64,000 nucleotides of DNA from Onchidella celtica (lineage: Eukaryota; Mollusca; Gastropoda; Systellommatophora; Onchidiidae): assembly GCA_963931925.1 (NCBI GenBank), contig OZ007567.1, positions 81,663,186 to 81,727,185 on the forward strand, in the 5' to 3' direction. The position numbers and the translations under genes were made by a program. Of the stretch, positions 38,301 through 46,804 are shown piece after piece. Within the stretch, counting starts at the first letter, position 1, and the number at the start of each line of letters is the position of its first letter. The notes under the pieces are model-generated. The model had not been told where the DNA came from, did not search any database, and was given only the letters and a program-made list of their open reading frames with translations.

Positions 38301-38768
38301 CATCGAGAGAATATTTTATATTACCGGTATAACACTTATTTGGACGGGCGGCAGGCTGTTTATCAAGTCTTTAAAAAAAACACTTGCAAGAGATACAAAG
38401 GAATACATGTACTGCGAAAGCTGCCAAGTATACTATGCCTTTGGCAGGTATCACATGGATCAGTCAAGTTTCTGGTGTCAACCATTTTTATTCCTTTGCA
38501 TCTCTCATCATTTAGCTGTTTAACCGGTAATAAAAATTAATTTATTCCTTCCAAATGGCCCGGTAAATGCAGCTCTTCATCATGAATCATTAATTTAGAA
38601 CTGTTGACATCGTGAACAGAAGCCAGCGCCTGGCAAACTCACCTGATTGTGAATTGTCCCGCTCTGACTTATCACTACTTTGACGTCATCGACGGTGTAA
38701 CTGGCTTGTCTGTCATGCGATCTACTAGAGGAGCCAAGTAGAGGCGCCCTCTCGTCATTCTCTGCCAT
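20213..38768 (-). CDS. White-like ABCG half-transporter (21 exons)
   Basis: A complete ABC half-transporter of the ABCG (white) subfamily. The joined exons total 2049 nt, 682 residues plus stop, close to the usual 650-690. The ATP-binding domain comes first: Walker A GASGAGKS at residues 111-118, Q-loop YVQQDD at 155-160, signature ISGGERKR at 220-227, Walker B IFFCDE at 240-245, and H-loop histidine 277. Six membrane helices follow from about residue 400. A loop with Cys617 and Cys632 lies before the last helix, and the tail ends RARRSKE. The order and motifs resemble insect white more than ABCG2. Such proteins work as dimers that move lipids or small organic molecules out of the cytosol; the substrate is unknown. 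All motifs are intact, so the gene is probably functional. Upstream non-coding exons were not established. Confidence 0.93.
20551..20760. repeat. Intronic dispersed repeat, copy 1
   Basis: Similar over about 210 bp to 23660-23880 in the same orientation. Shared blocks include CTTCATGCCAA, TTCAGCAAATGCA and CAGCTCA. Both lie in introns of the ABCG gene. Origin is unclear. Confidence 0.6.
21690..21850. repeat. Degenerate GTGA/GAGT tetranucleotide tract
   Basis: Imperfect 4-bp repeats (GTGAGTGAGTGAAAGAGTGA and variants) in the last intron of the ABCG gene, directly before a MITE. Confidence 0.65.
21854..22055. mobile_element. MITE copy (family shared with 46510-46705)
   Basis: About 200 bp in the last ABCG intron, ending in inverted CAGGCAGCAAC and CTGCCAGCATC. 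It aligns throughout with 46510-46705, including GGATTGACGT, CACATAGGAA, ACCTGCC and AATCCTACCAACCC blocks. Non-coding. Confidence 0.7.
22244..22341 (-). CDS. ABCG exon 20 (residues 616-648), extracellular loop
   Basis: Encodes the loop [17 protein letters not shown] and ends YTSFEE. Cys617 and Cys632 could form the loop disulfide seen in the family. The donor GTTAAT is weak. Confidence 0.87.
23174..23292 (-). pseudogene. Decayed partial duplicate of ABCG exon 19 and its donor
   Basis: A 119-bp unit directly repeats 23293-23412. On the minus strand its start reads [16 protein letters not shown], a decayed copy of the exon 19 end ([16 protein letters not shown]). The donor has changed from ATTAGTGAGT to ATTAATGTGA and there is no acceptor, so it should not be spliced in. 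Confidence 0.75.
23366..23466 (-). CDS. ABCG exon 19 (residues 582-616)
   Basis: Encodes [20 protein letters not shown] and LMVNQW, matching the white-family motif. At 101 nt it is exactly the length needed to join exons 18 and 20. A decayed partial copy lies at 23174-23292. Confidence 0.92.
23660..23880. repeat. Intronic dispersed repeat, copy 2
   Basis: Counterpart of 20551-20760 about 3.1 kb away. Copies differ by substitutions and small indels, so the duplication is not recent. Confidence 0.6.
24378..24483 (-). CDS. ABCG exon 18 (residues 547-582)
   Basis: Encodes [20 protein letters not shown] and LFVNNG, the fifth-helix region of ABCG proteins. Confidence 0.93.
25069..25146 (-). CDS. 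ABCG exon 17 (residues 521-547)
   Basis: Encodes [19 protein letters not shown], a membrane helix. The donor is GTCAGT. Confidence 0.92.
26053..26110 (-). CDS. ABCG exon 16 (residues 502-521)
   Basis: Encodes [20 protein letters not shown], a membrane helix. 58 nt, ending after the first base of a codon. Confidence 0.92.
26499..26591 (-). CDS. ABCG exon 15 (residues 471-501)
   Basis: Encodes [20 protein letters not shown] and YYFAKTVAE, the conserved FMRE loop between helices. Confidence 0.94.
27065..27196 (-). CDS. ABCG exon 14 (residues 427-470)
   Basis: Encodes [13 protein letters not shown] and the [20 protein letters not shown] helix, both family motifs. 132 nt, phase 0. Confidence 0.93.
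27416..27623. mobile_element. piggyBac-type miniature element with TTAA sites
   Basis: Inverted ends CCCTCGTCCTGCG (left) and CTCTCATCCCGCG (right, complement) are flanked by TTAA at 27412-27415 and 27624-27627. TTAA duplication and CCC-like ends are typical of piggyBac. At 208 bp with no coding capacity it is non-autonomous. It sits in ABCG intron 13 and is much more GC-rich than its surroundings. Confidence 0.75.
27957..28062 (-). CDS. ABCG exon 13 (residues 391-426), first membrane helix
   Basis: Encodes [20 protein letters not shown] and VRIMQTF, the elbow and first helix of the membrane domain. The acceptor GTAAG has a poor pyrimidine tract but is the only one in frame. Confidence 0.9.
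28391..28419 (-). CDS. ABCG micro-exon 12 (residues 382-391)
   Basis: A 29-nt exon (FDEVVAGES) with acceptor TTTCAG and donor GTAAGT. Phase fits both neighbours. Confidence 0.8.
28718..28819 (-). CDS. ABCG exon 11 (residues 348-381)
   Basis: Encodes [15 protein letters not shown] and a charged helix, part of the variable linker before the membrane domain. Phase 0 at both ends. Confidence 0.88.
29351..30543 (-). mobile_element. Solo LTR, intron-less, in ABCG intron 10
   Basis: The reverse complement starts TGTGAGAGGATGAACGAC and ends TTCATCCAACA, the ends of the LTRs at 50041 and 53616. TGTG flanks it on both sides (29347-29350, 30544-30547), a 4-bp target duplication. It is 1193 bp against 2512 bp. 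The difference is almost wholly the 1.27-kb intron, absent here with the junction at 29517/29516 (ACTTTGG joined to CTTATGG). The first 650 bp differ from the young LTRs by about 3%; about 200 bp before the junction differ much more. Orientation is the same as the ABCG gene, and a poly(A) signal AATAAA lies at 29462-29457. Confidence 0.93.
30799..30901 (-). CDS. ABCG exon 10 (residues 313-347)
   Basis: Encodes [20 protein letters not shown], the linker motif conserved in white-type ABCG proteins. The downstream intron carries the solo LTR. Confidence 0.93.
31182..31253 (-). CDS. ABCG exon 9 (residues 289-313)
   Basis: Encodes [15 protein letters not shown] and ALEFFE, the end of the nucleotide-binding domain. 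Confidence 0.93.
32511..32587 (-). CDS. ABCG exon 8 (residues 264-289), H-loop
   Basis: Encodes [14 protein letters not shown] with the switch histidine 277, between a TTCCAG acceptor and a GTAAGT donor. Confidence 0.93.
33197..33388 (-). CDS. ABCG exon 7 (residues 200-263), signature and Walker B
   Basis: Carries [18 protein letters not shown] and [12 protein letters not shown], the ABC signature, Walker B and D-loop. All catalytic residues are intact. It is 192 nt with acceptor TATAG and donor GTATCT. Confidence 0.96.
33808..33879 (-). CDS. ABCG exon 6 (residues 176-199)
   Basis: Encodes [20 protein letters not shown], the helical segment before the signature motif. It is 72 nt and in phase 0 at both ends. 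Confidence 0.92.
33889..34345. repeat. Tetranucleotide repeat block in ABCG intron 5
   Basis: (TGAA)n passes to (TCAA)n and then (CATC)n. A longer unit of roughly 75 bp (with CCCACATACCCGGCC) occurs twice within the CATC part at about 34050-34200. The block fills most of the 609-bp intron between exons 5 and 6. Confidence 0.9.
34489..34581 (-). CDS. ABCG exon 5 (residues 145-175), Q-loop
   Basis: Encodes [11 protein letters not shown] and [10 protein letters not shown], classical ABCG helical-domain motifs. It is 93 nt and in phase 0 at both ends. Confidence 0.92.
35180..35273 (-). CDS. ABCG exon 4 (residues 113-144), Walker A
   Basis: Completes [12 protein letters not shown] and reads on to GDIRLNGWH. 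The donor GTATGT was preferred over a GC site 6 bp upstream because only it restores phase 0 with exon 5. Confidence 0.9.
35947..35995 (-). CDS. ABCG exon 3 (residues 97-113)
   Basis: A 49-nt exon encoding [15 protein letters not shown], the strand leading into Walker A, between a TTTCAG acceptor and a GTAGGA donor. Confidence 0.9.
37456..37767. mobile_element. hAT-like miniature element in ABCG intron 2
   Basis: Ends match in inverted orientation: CAGGGGCAGACAACGTACGG on the left and, on the complement of the right, CAGGGGGTCGGCAAGTTTG. This is the CAGGGG--GGCAA style of hAT elements. Flanks ATTTATGG and ATTTTAAG are a possible decayed 8-bp duplication. There is no coding capacity. Confidence 0.6.
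37794..37956 (-). CDS. ABCG exon 2 (residues 43-97)
   Basis: Contains [16 protein letters not shown] and EKQILKD, the start of the nucleotide-binding domain. The acceptor is CTTCAG and the donor GTAAGT. The donor lies only 20 bp from a hAT-like miniature element. Confidence 0.9.
38643..38768 (-). CDS. ABCG exon 1 (residues 1-42)
   Basis: Starts [15 protein letters not shown] at 38768 and ends at donor GTGAGT in phase 0. This is the hydrophilic cytosolic N-terminus. The ATG was chosen because it opens the only frame that joins exon 2 correctly. Confidence 0.85.
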
Positions 38769-41700
38769 GTCTGTGTCACCTCATCCACACTTTTATTAAT
38801 AGAAAGAAAGAAACACTGTCATGAACGTTCTGAAGAATTCTGTGCCTTGCACGGCACTTGTTTCAGAACGGGTCATGTTTGACAATAATTTAAAAAATCA
38901 GCCGTTAAACCTGTCTACAGCTAAAACATTATGGCAATCAAAACGTGCAAAGTCAATGTGTTTTTCATTCAAAATGTAAGTACCCTCTCAGATTCAGTAT
39001 AAGGCTGTGTCAAAAGTAGCGCGTTTTCTAAAAAAAAAAATCACTTAGCAAGTTTGGCAAGTTACCTCCTCATATGAAACAAGAAAGAAGTGTGCAATGT
39101 ACTCATGATGACATCCGAGTGGCCATTATAACATTGTGTATCCTGTGTCCAGAGCCTTTAATTGTATCCTGTACGAGCAGTCAGGACAATTACTTATACA
39201 GTAGTTATCTTGTGGATGTGGACAGTGCTTTTGATATATATATATATATCCATCCTGTATGTGTGGTCATTTGTAATAGAGTGTATCCTGTGGATTGACA
39301 GTGTAACCTGCAGTGCATTTAAGAGAAACTTGTCTTCGTGGATTCCAGTTTCTCAAGAGACCAGACATTCTTCTGTTTAGGACCACCACCGTCAAGATCA
39401 CGGATTCGGAATTAGTAAAAGTAACACTTTAGCTAGACTAGTTATTGGAAGAGTGTGGATATCTGTGTGGAATTTTCATTAAGTGCAGAGTCAGTAAGAT
39501 ATATACCTTTTTATTTGTGTTTTAGTGTAGCATACTATAATCCATTTTCTTGTCTTTGCATGCACAGATGATTGTCATTTCATTGCATTAATCAGAAACC
39601 CTTTCTTTCAGGGTAATTAGCTCGGCTGTTGTTACATGTATTGTCTTTTGATCATTGTCATTATATCTGTATGAAATATTTGTCCATCGTTTCAGCCACG
39701 TATCTTTGCGTTCAAAAATAAATTGATTAACTGATCTACTTCAGATTATTTTAGACTGTTTTACTAACGTACATTAAGCCCCCATCCCACGAATCCTGGA
39801 ATAAAGTTCATTGTGTGTATAACTTAAAGCACTTGTTTCCATTGGTGTGTTGTAGTCTCACATAGGCCGATTAAACATCCCAAGGTTGCAAACCGCATTT
39901 GCAGTACTGTTGCCTGCACTTGCACTTTGTGACAAAAATAAAAAAGAATACAGCCAAAGAATCTGGCCAGTCAACTGTGAAGACAGCAATTTGAAAATGC
40001 CTATTGTATAATCTTTAAATTTCTTCGCCAAAGGCTATAGGCCTACAATATAAACGCAATACTTGCTGAGTAGGCCTAATTTAAATCACTGGCAATTTGT
40101 TGACATTCTCATTCACAGATACAATTAAAACTATTGTAGCTCTTTACTATTACTGACAAGGGAGACCATTCATTCGTATCCTGCACTCTCATAATCGGCA
40201 GACCTCTCAAATTAGGCAATCAGAAATTTCCTATCATCAGTGAAACCAGTTCAACAAATCCATTAAAAAAATACTCTTTGCTTTGCATTCCACAAATGAA
40301 GTATGCGATTAAACAAAAGCAAAACAACAACTATACCAGACGCTATGAAAGTATGGTGCTTCACTGTCTTGACAATGGTGGCAGTAGCGATTCAAGATTT
40401 GAATGGTTGACAATAACTGGCGCGTGGTGTTCATAGTTATATTGGTTGAGATGTGCGACAAGATTCTGACTCCCTGTGTTGGAAAAATTTTACTGCTTCT
40501 TCAGGGTTTGATTGCCTGGTTCAATCAAATAATGCCCAATGTGACCCCCCCCCCCCCGCCCCCCCTTAAAAAACAACAACAACAAAATACAGACTGAAAG
40601 AAAAAGGAGCAAGACAACCCTTTCAGAGTTTGGCTACCACGATGCCCTGTACGACAGCATTAACATTGCTGTTGTTGAATGCCTAAATGGAGGGCTTATG
40701 CAAACTTACGCTTGACACACAACACACGTAGGCCTATATTGTTGTTTGTTCGGCCAACAGCCACCCCCTGGCGGGAAGTGGCTGGTACGAAAGTAGGTTA
40801 TATCGTATGATGGCAGCGGCGTTAACTGACTCGTCTGGATCGTTTTAACTTTAAATTCCAACACTTTTGGTCTGTCTGTTGGTCCCTGAGTCTCTTTTTC
40901 TCCTGACCCTAGAAGTTTGCTGCTTGACCATTTATACGCTTTATGTGCCGATTCGTACCACTAATTTTGTCTGTCAATTTCTTTGCGGTTTTCCAGTGGC
41001 ACACTCTATCATAGCTGTTACAAAATTGTAGGTTGCATGTCTTTTAATGATATTTCGTTCGATGTTGAATGTGAAAATAATGAATGATTAATGTGTCCGA
41101 CAGTGTTGACTCATCGTGAGTACAGAATGGATAACGCGGTTACAAATAGCTCTCCATAACCGAACAGTTCAAGCTATTAGCAATGCAGTGTGTCCCAAAA
41201 ATATAGGCACAGACGTGTATCTATTTTAGTCATGGCATGTGTTCAAACTCATGGCTATTTTAGGCCTGACACTGATTACAACATAGTTCAACAGAGATGC
41301 TAGCAACATTATTAAGCAGTTTATTTCTTTTAACCACCCTGTAACACAGCTTCCTAGTTTTTTCAACAGTGTAAGCCTACCCGCCCCAGGTAAAAAAAAA
41401 AAAAAAAAGTGGTAAATCACAATTCTGAGGCACTTAACACAAACGATACACGCGTGAGACACGTATAGTGGCACCTGCAATGATGCGGTGCAACTCGCTG
41501 TACTGTCTATCACTTCCGTAAAACACGCTTACACAGTTGAATCAAAGAAACACATTGTTCACACTATTATTATACGTGCCTCGGCCCAGAAAACACTGTG
41601 TGCTGCTGTGCTGCAAAAAACAGCTGAAACACTCACTTTCTCTGTGTCGACGCGAGGGTTTAATATTGATCCTTCACTGAAAAATGTCTTTCCCGCAACA

Positions 41701-42842
41701 CAGTAGAGCTTGCCCTTGTTTCGAGTCCCATCAACAAAACAACTATTGAACATTCACTGTTGTGTAAGAAACTGAGTGCGGAACAAGTCACAGAGGAGAT
41801 AACACTTTCTCAAAGTCTGTCGCATGATTTCAGTGCCGATTAGCGCGATAAAACCAGTGTTACAATTATCGACCATCGCTATAAGTGACAAATTCAGCCT
41901 GTATTGTCTTGATGATAACGTACGTTTACAATCTGATATCAATATAGATGACTTACTTTGATAGTACAAGGAGCACAGTGGAAATACTGTCGTGAAATTT
42001 ACAAAGTTATCTTCTCTGAGAAAAGGGCTAATTATTTATTAATTATATGCAACAGCTCTGATGTGTCGCCAACATGATCTCGTCCAAAAAAAAAAAAAAA
42101 TGAACTGAGGTCAGATCAATCCAATTAGCTTAGGTAACATTGAAAACTTAAGTAATTGTCATTACTTTGGACTAGTATCAATATTTACATACATTGGCAA
42201 CTTTCATACACTGATCCTGACTCATAGCACAATTTGAAACCACAATGAAAACTACATATCGCGGTTTCTGCACTGAAATAAAGTGTGACAGCTGCATAAC
42301 GTTACATCACTCGAGCGAGAACATCAACAAAACAGTAGGCCTATGTCAGATCTAAAACGAGCAACCCAGTCTACACATTTGCTGCAATATGTATACCATA
42401 CCTTGAAACGCCTCAGACTTTTCAAAAGGCTGTTTGTAGGCCGCTACAACGGAGAGCTTCCCTGTTGAGAATAATTTATGAACACACATGTACACGCCTG
42501 TAACCTATATCTAGGCCCTATGTAGATCGGGGCTCAAATATGACTCAATTTATGTAACATCCGTTTGCGTTCCTATTCTTACAGTTTCCGCCCCTTATAT
42601 CAATGATTATAATAATTATTTCAGTGATGAATAGGGTCGCGCATGATGGAGGTCAAAAGCAATCACTATTCACCATCTATAAATCCACGTACATTCAATT
42701 ATTGTTATGGTTTTTGAACCCACGAAGGTGCTCCGAAGAACTGTTTTCGCTGGCACATTATGGTGTAATTTAAATCTGGACGGAGGATAACATTTGATTC
42801 AAATTTGGACCCGGCCCCGTTCTTTGATACAGAAAGATTTCC

Positions 42843-42922
<80 letters not shown>

Positions 42923-44500
42923 CACCGAAACTTTAACCCAACGAGGCAAACGAACACTCTCCTCAGCAGCGGTTAAAGACTGCTGGGCTGAATATAAGGA
43001 TGGCTTCAACTCGCTCTTCAAAATCACATTGAAATAGTTCATGAGACGAAAGAAAGACGTACGGTAAGGTGGATGGTAAACAACCTGCGTAGGCTGTTTT
43101 GGTAAGCGGTTTTATTGTCTGACTATTGAAGAATAGAGGTCAGTGCTCTGGCCTCAATGGGTAAGCTAGTTCAGGCAGACCGTAGTAGATTCGGGTATTT
43201 TTTAATAATACGGGGAAAAGGGGGAGGGTGCGCTGTTCCATCCTCCTGCAATTTATGCTGAGAAGGGTGTTAAAATTCTACCTGGGCATGATGTGGTGGC
43301 TACTGAATTGCTAGACTGTGATTTGTGGCCCTATATGATTAAAATTTAACAAACTAGTACCAAGGACAGCAGAATATGAACACTGATCTAATGCAGTGAA
43401 CACTTGCTGTTTCTTCCCTTCCAATGAATGAAGTCTTTGTTTTTGTTTTGATTTGAAATAATTTGAAATCCAGTGCAGGTACCACCTACTATGCTCTAAA
43501 TCAGGGTTTCTGCAAGCTTTTTGTGTTTTGGCTATCCATCTTAAAGCGCTGGCATATCGGCCATTCTGTCCTTCAACATTAGCGTTAATTCATTTGTTGT
43601 CACGAGTAATTAGGACCAACAGTAAAATTTTAATATATATTCAAATAATTTTTGCTTCTAAAAATAATTATGTAAAAAAAATACAAAAACAAAACTAACA
43701 ACATATGAAAATCAATATATTTTAGAAGCAGAAAATCATAAAAAGGGCACATGCCCGACCTACTGTCGACAGCTTTACTACCTTCACTTCGAGATCGCAC
43801 TATATCACGAAAACGGGTACAGCTGTGTGCAAACAAGAACTTCACCCGTGTGTATTTTGGGTCACAAAACACCCTAGGGGCCTATTTGTTTTGTTACCGT
43901 ACCCGTAAGATATTTGATAGACCTTAAACGGCACTGTCTTTTTTCTTTTCTGCTTAATTAGATATTTTGCTACAGCCTGACTGAACAACAGGAATCATCA
44001 GACCCAGCTTAATTTGTTTATATTATAATACAAAAGTGTTGTTGTTGTTGGTGTTGAGCAATTATCAATGCCATTTGAAATATCCAACTGAAGTATTCAC
44101 AAAAAAATCGAATATGACTACAGTATCTGGAATTACATTTTTATTTTTTGTCTCTAATGATCTATCTGATCAAATAATTATCATAACATTTTGTTACAGT
44201 AGATGGTTTGATAAAAAAAACCATTTGGCCTACATGGAACATAAAATTGTACCGTACGGTGCTTGAAAGAACGAAAGCAACCCTTCCGAAAATTTCAATT
44301 TGAACACTGGGGAGTGTACTACACTGAGCGAAATGTAGTGTTTGTCGTGCATAACAATTCTAGGCCTGCACAAAGACTAAATTAATACTAATTTAACTTA
44401 ACAGATTACCTCAGATTATTTACAAGTCCTTTTTCATTTTCATATGATTTATTGATATTTGTCAACTTAATTAAGACCATACAATATGGAGTTATTTTTG
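38769..44500. other. Upstream region of the ABCG gene, no recognised exon
   Basis: No homology-supported exon. It must contain the ABCG promoter. A possible non-coding first exon (minus) ends at a GTATGG donor near 42414, and a possible acceptor ending ATAAAAG lies about 20 bp upstream of the ATG, but neither is proven. It holds a poly-C run near 40547, (AT)n at about 39234-39250 and four of the window's TAGGCCTA octamers. Confidence 0.4.
42843..42920. repeat. (GA)n microsatellite
   Basis: About 78 bp of nearly pure GA dinucleotide. The open frames across it on both strands are low-complexity artefacts. Confidence 0.95.
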
Positions 44501-44514
44501 ACCACCTTCATGGC

Positions 44515-44625
44515 ATTAGTAGTGGGAGTCGTAGAAGTAGTCATAGTAGTTGTTGTAGTAGTATAAGTAGGCGTAATAGTGGTAGTAGTGGCAGTGGTGA
44601 TAGTAAAAGTAGTACATGTACGGAA
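44515..44625. repeat. Degenerate (GTA)n trinucleotide tract
   Basis: Imperfect AGT/GTA triplets directly before the non-LTR fragment. Confidence 0.8.
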
Positions 44626-45190
44626 ACTCAACGCTTTTCATATGCGTGGCCTCCGACGTATCCTGAACATCAACCGGCAGGACAAAGTCAGCAACGACTG
44701 GAACCCCCAGCCTGTATACCATTGTGAAACAGGCGCATGCGCTGGCTTGGGCACATATACGCATGGAGGATGGCAGAATCCCAAAGGATGTCCTCTACGG
44801 AGAGTAAATGGAGGGAAAACGCCCAACAGGCAGACCCCACATGCCACGGATGTGTGCTGGAGGAACATGCAGGCCGTGGGCACTGAAGCGAAGTCATGGG
44901 AAGCTGCTGCCTCAGACAGAACACGCTGGAGGCAGTTAGTGAAGCAAAGGTCTCTCACTGTTTGAAGAGACGCTTATGCCAGAGGCCGAGCCAATACGGA
45001 TGAAAAGAAAGACTCGCGCCCAAACAGACAAACCAGCGTCATCCTTTGGCTGCACCATCTATGAACGGCACTGTCACTCCCGGATAAGCTTGTCCAGCCA
45101 CACACGACGCTGCACAAAACGGAATCATACAGACATCCAGAGCACAAGCCCATAGCCTTTTGAGACTGACGGATGCCAACAACAATTTTG
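44626..45190 (+). mobile_element. Non-LTR retrotransposon ORF2 3' fragment
   Basis: The plus frame reads LNAFHMRGLRRILNINRQDK, later WEAAASDRTRWRQLVKQ. After a stop and frameshift there is a degraded C2H2-like finger (CHSRISLSSHTRRC near 45070-45110). These are the C-terminal motifs of the same general LINE type as 7363-7876. The middle is frameshifted, so this is a 5'-truncated relic. It ends exactly where the duplicated ABCG 3' flank begins. Confidence 0.8.
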
Positions 45191-46509
45191 CATAGAAAAT
45201 TGTCAGTTGTCAACGCTGTTGCAAACCACTGTCATGATTTTAAAAGTATAAAACTCGAAAACGGACCATTTAGCTGGTATGAAATTGTAATGGCAAGAAT
45301 TAAACACTTTATAAAATTCTAATATCAAATAATACAAAGTTAAAATCTGAAGAGCCATTTTCAGATCTGGAATGCTTTTATGGTATTTTATCACCTACAG
45401 AGCCAATGCAAATATTTCTGTAGAGTACCCAACATTCAATTTTGACCTGGCTGGTTGGAAAATGCGTACAGCAAAAATGCAATATGAACCTCACCAATTA
45501 ATAAAATGACAATTCCATTAACATGCATGTAGTTGGTATAATCATAATAGTGATGATCGTGATCACAAACCACCCATATCTGAAATTTCATAATTTTGTT
45601 TTTATGGTGGAAAGAGAAGATGGCTTCATTCTACTACATACAAATGATTTAAATATAATATAAAAGGGTAAACTGTGTTAAATATATCAGTCAGTCTCTC
45701 AATATAACTAGTTTCCTTTTACTGTAAAATTGATCCTTCTTGGCCTGAGCAATTTGTGGCTGAGGTTATGCACATAAATTGCACTTCAATTCTAAATTTT
45801 AAAATTACATCTCACACTGAATATCATGAAAACCACAGAAAAATTGTGGGATCACAGCAGGGCTATAAGCAAAGTCAAAATTGGGCAAAAAGAAAAAGTT
45901 GTATGTTGCGAAGCCCTGCGTGAGAAATGAAACCCGAACGATACAAATAATTTTTGCCCAATTTTGACTGATCTCACCCTGAAGAAAGGCACAGGGAAAA
46001 TGATTATGGCATTAAATAAAACAGTGTCATGACCTTTGGAAAACAGATAACTGTTAATGCAATTCCGGAAAACTCTATTGCCCTGTCATCATCGTTACTA
46101 TTTCTTTAGCTATTTTCAGTCGCTTGTTTGCAGGAATGACAAAGAATCACATCTGTGTCATGGTTTGAATTTTCAATGAATGGTTAAGATTTATGAGCAT
46201 AAAAATACACAGACACCCTCACACTAAAAAATCATAATATATAATCTATTTTTATTTTGTTGTCATATGATAGTAGTACATCAGTATTTATCCTGGACAA
46301 CGACACTATAATTTCTAAAATTTTCCAGTCTAACTGTGCTGACAGCATATTTTATCCCTTTCAGTAAAATTGTTGTGTGCCAAATTTTCCAAACACTGAA
46401 AATCTAGCATGTTACAGTTTTTTTTTTCTACCTCGCCAGTCAAACTAAATCGGTTACAAGAAAATAGCAGCTTCCCATTTTCAGGAATCACCCTGGAATA
46501 AATGGTTCC

Positions 46510-46705
46510 CCAGCCAGCAACGCTAGGGAAATCTGATGTGTGGGATTGACGTCAAATTTCCACATAGGAATGATGTCGTTCCAATGTAATTCTGCTGCTT
46601 ACAACATTGCGCCGATGTCAGTTTCTTGTAGGTAACCTGCCTCTATGATAATCCTACCAACCCCACCGGAAATCTACGTTGGATTGACGTAAGGTTGCTG
46701 GCTGG
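46510..46705. mobile_element. MITE copy (family shared with 21854-22055)
   Basis: Starts CCAGCCAGCAAC and ends in its inverse GTTGCTGGCTGG. Copy 1 of the duplication has no counterpart at this point (near 17840), so it inserted after the duplication or was lost from copy 1. Confidence 0.8.
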
Positions 46706-46804
46706 ATCTTCTTTACGGCACACACACAACAGGAAAGAAACAGTTTTGTTGCTGCTCCTAAGAAAAAATAGCGATTTTGACATATAAATATGCCAGTTCT
46801 CCAG

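Noticed and set aside
42770..43042. Ser/Leu and Arg/Glu repeat frames over the GA microsatellite
   Set aside because: Dinucleotide-repeat artefact with no flanking homology.
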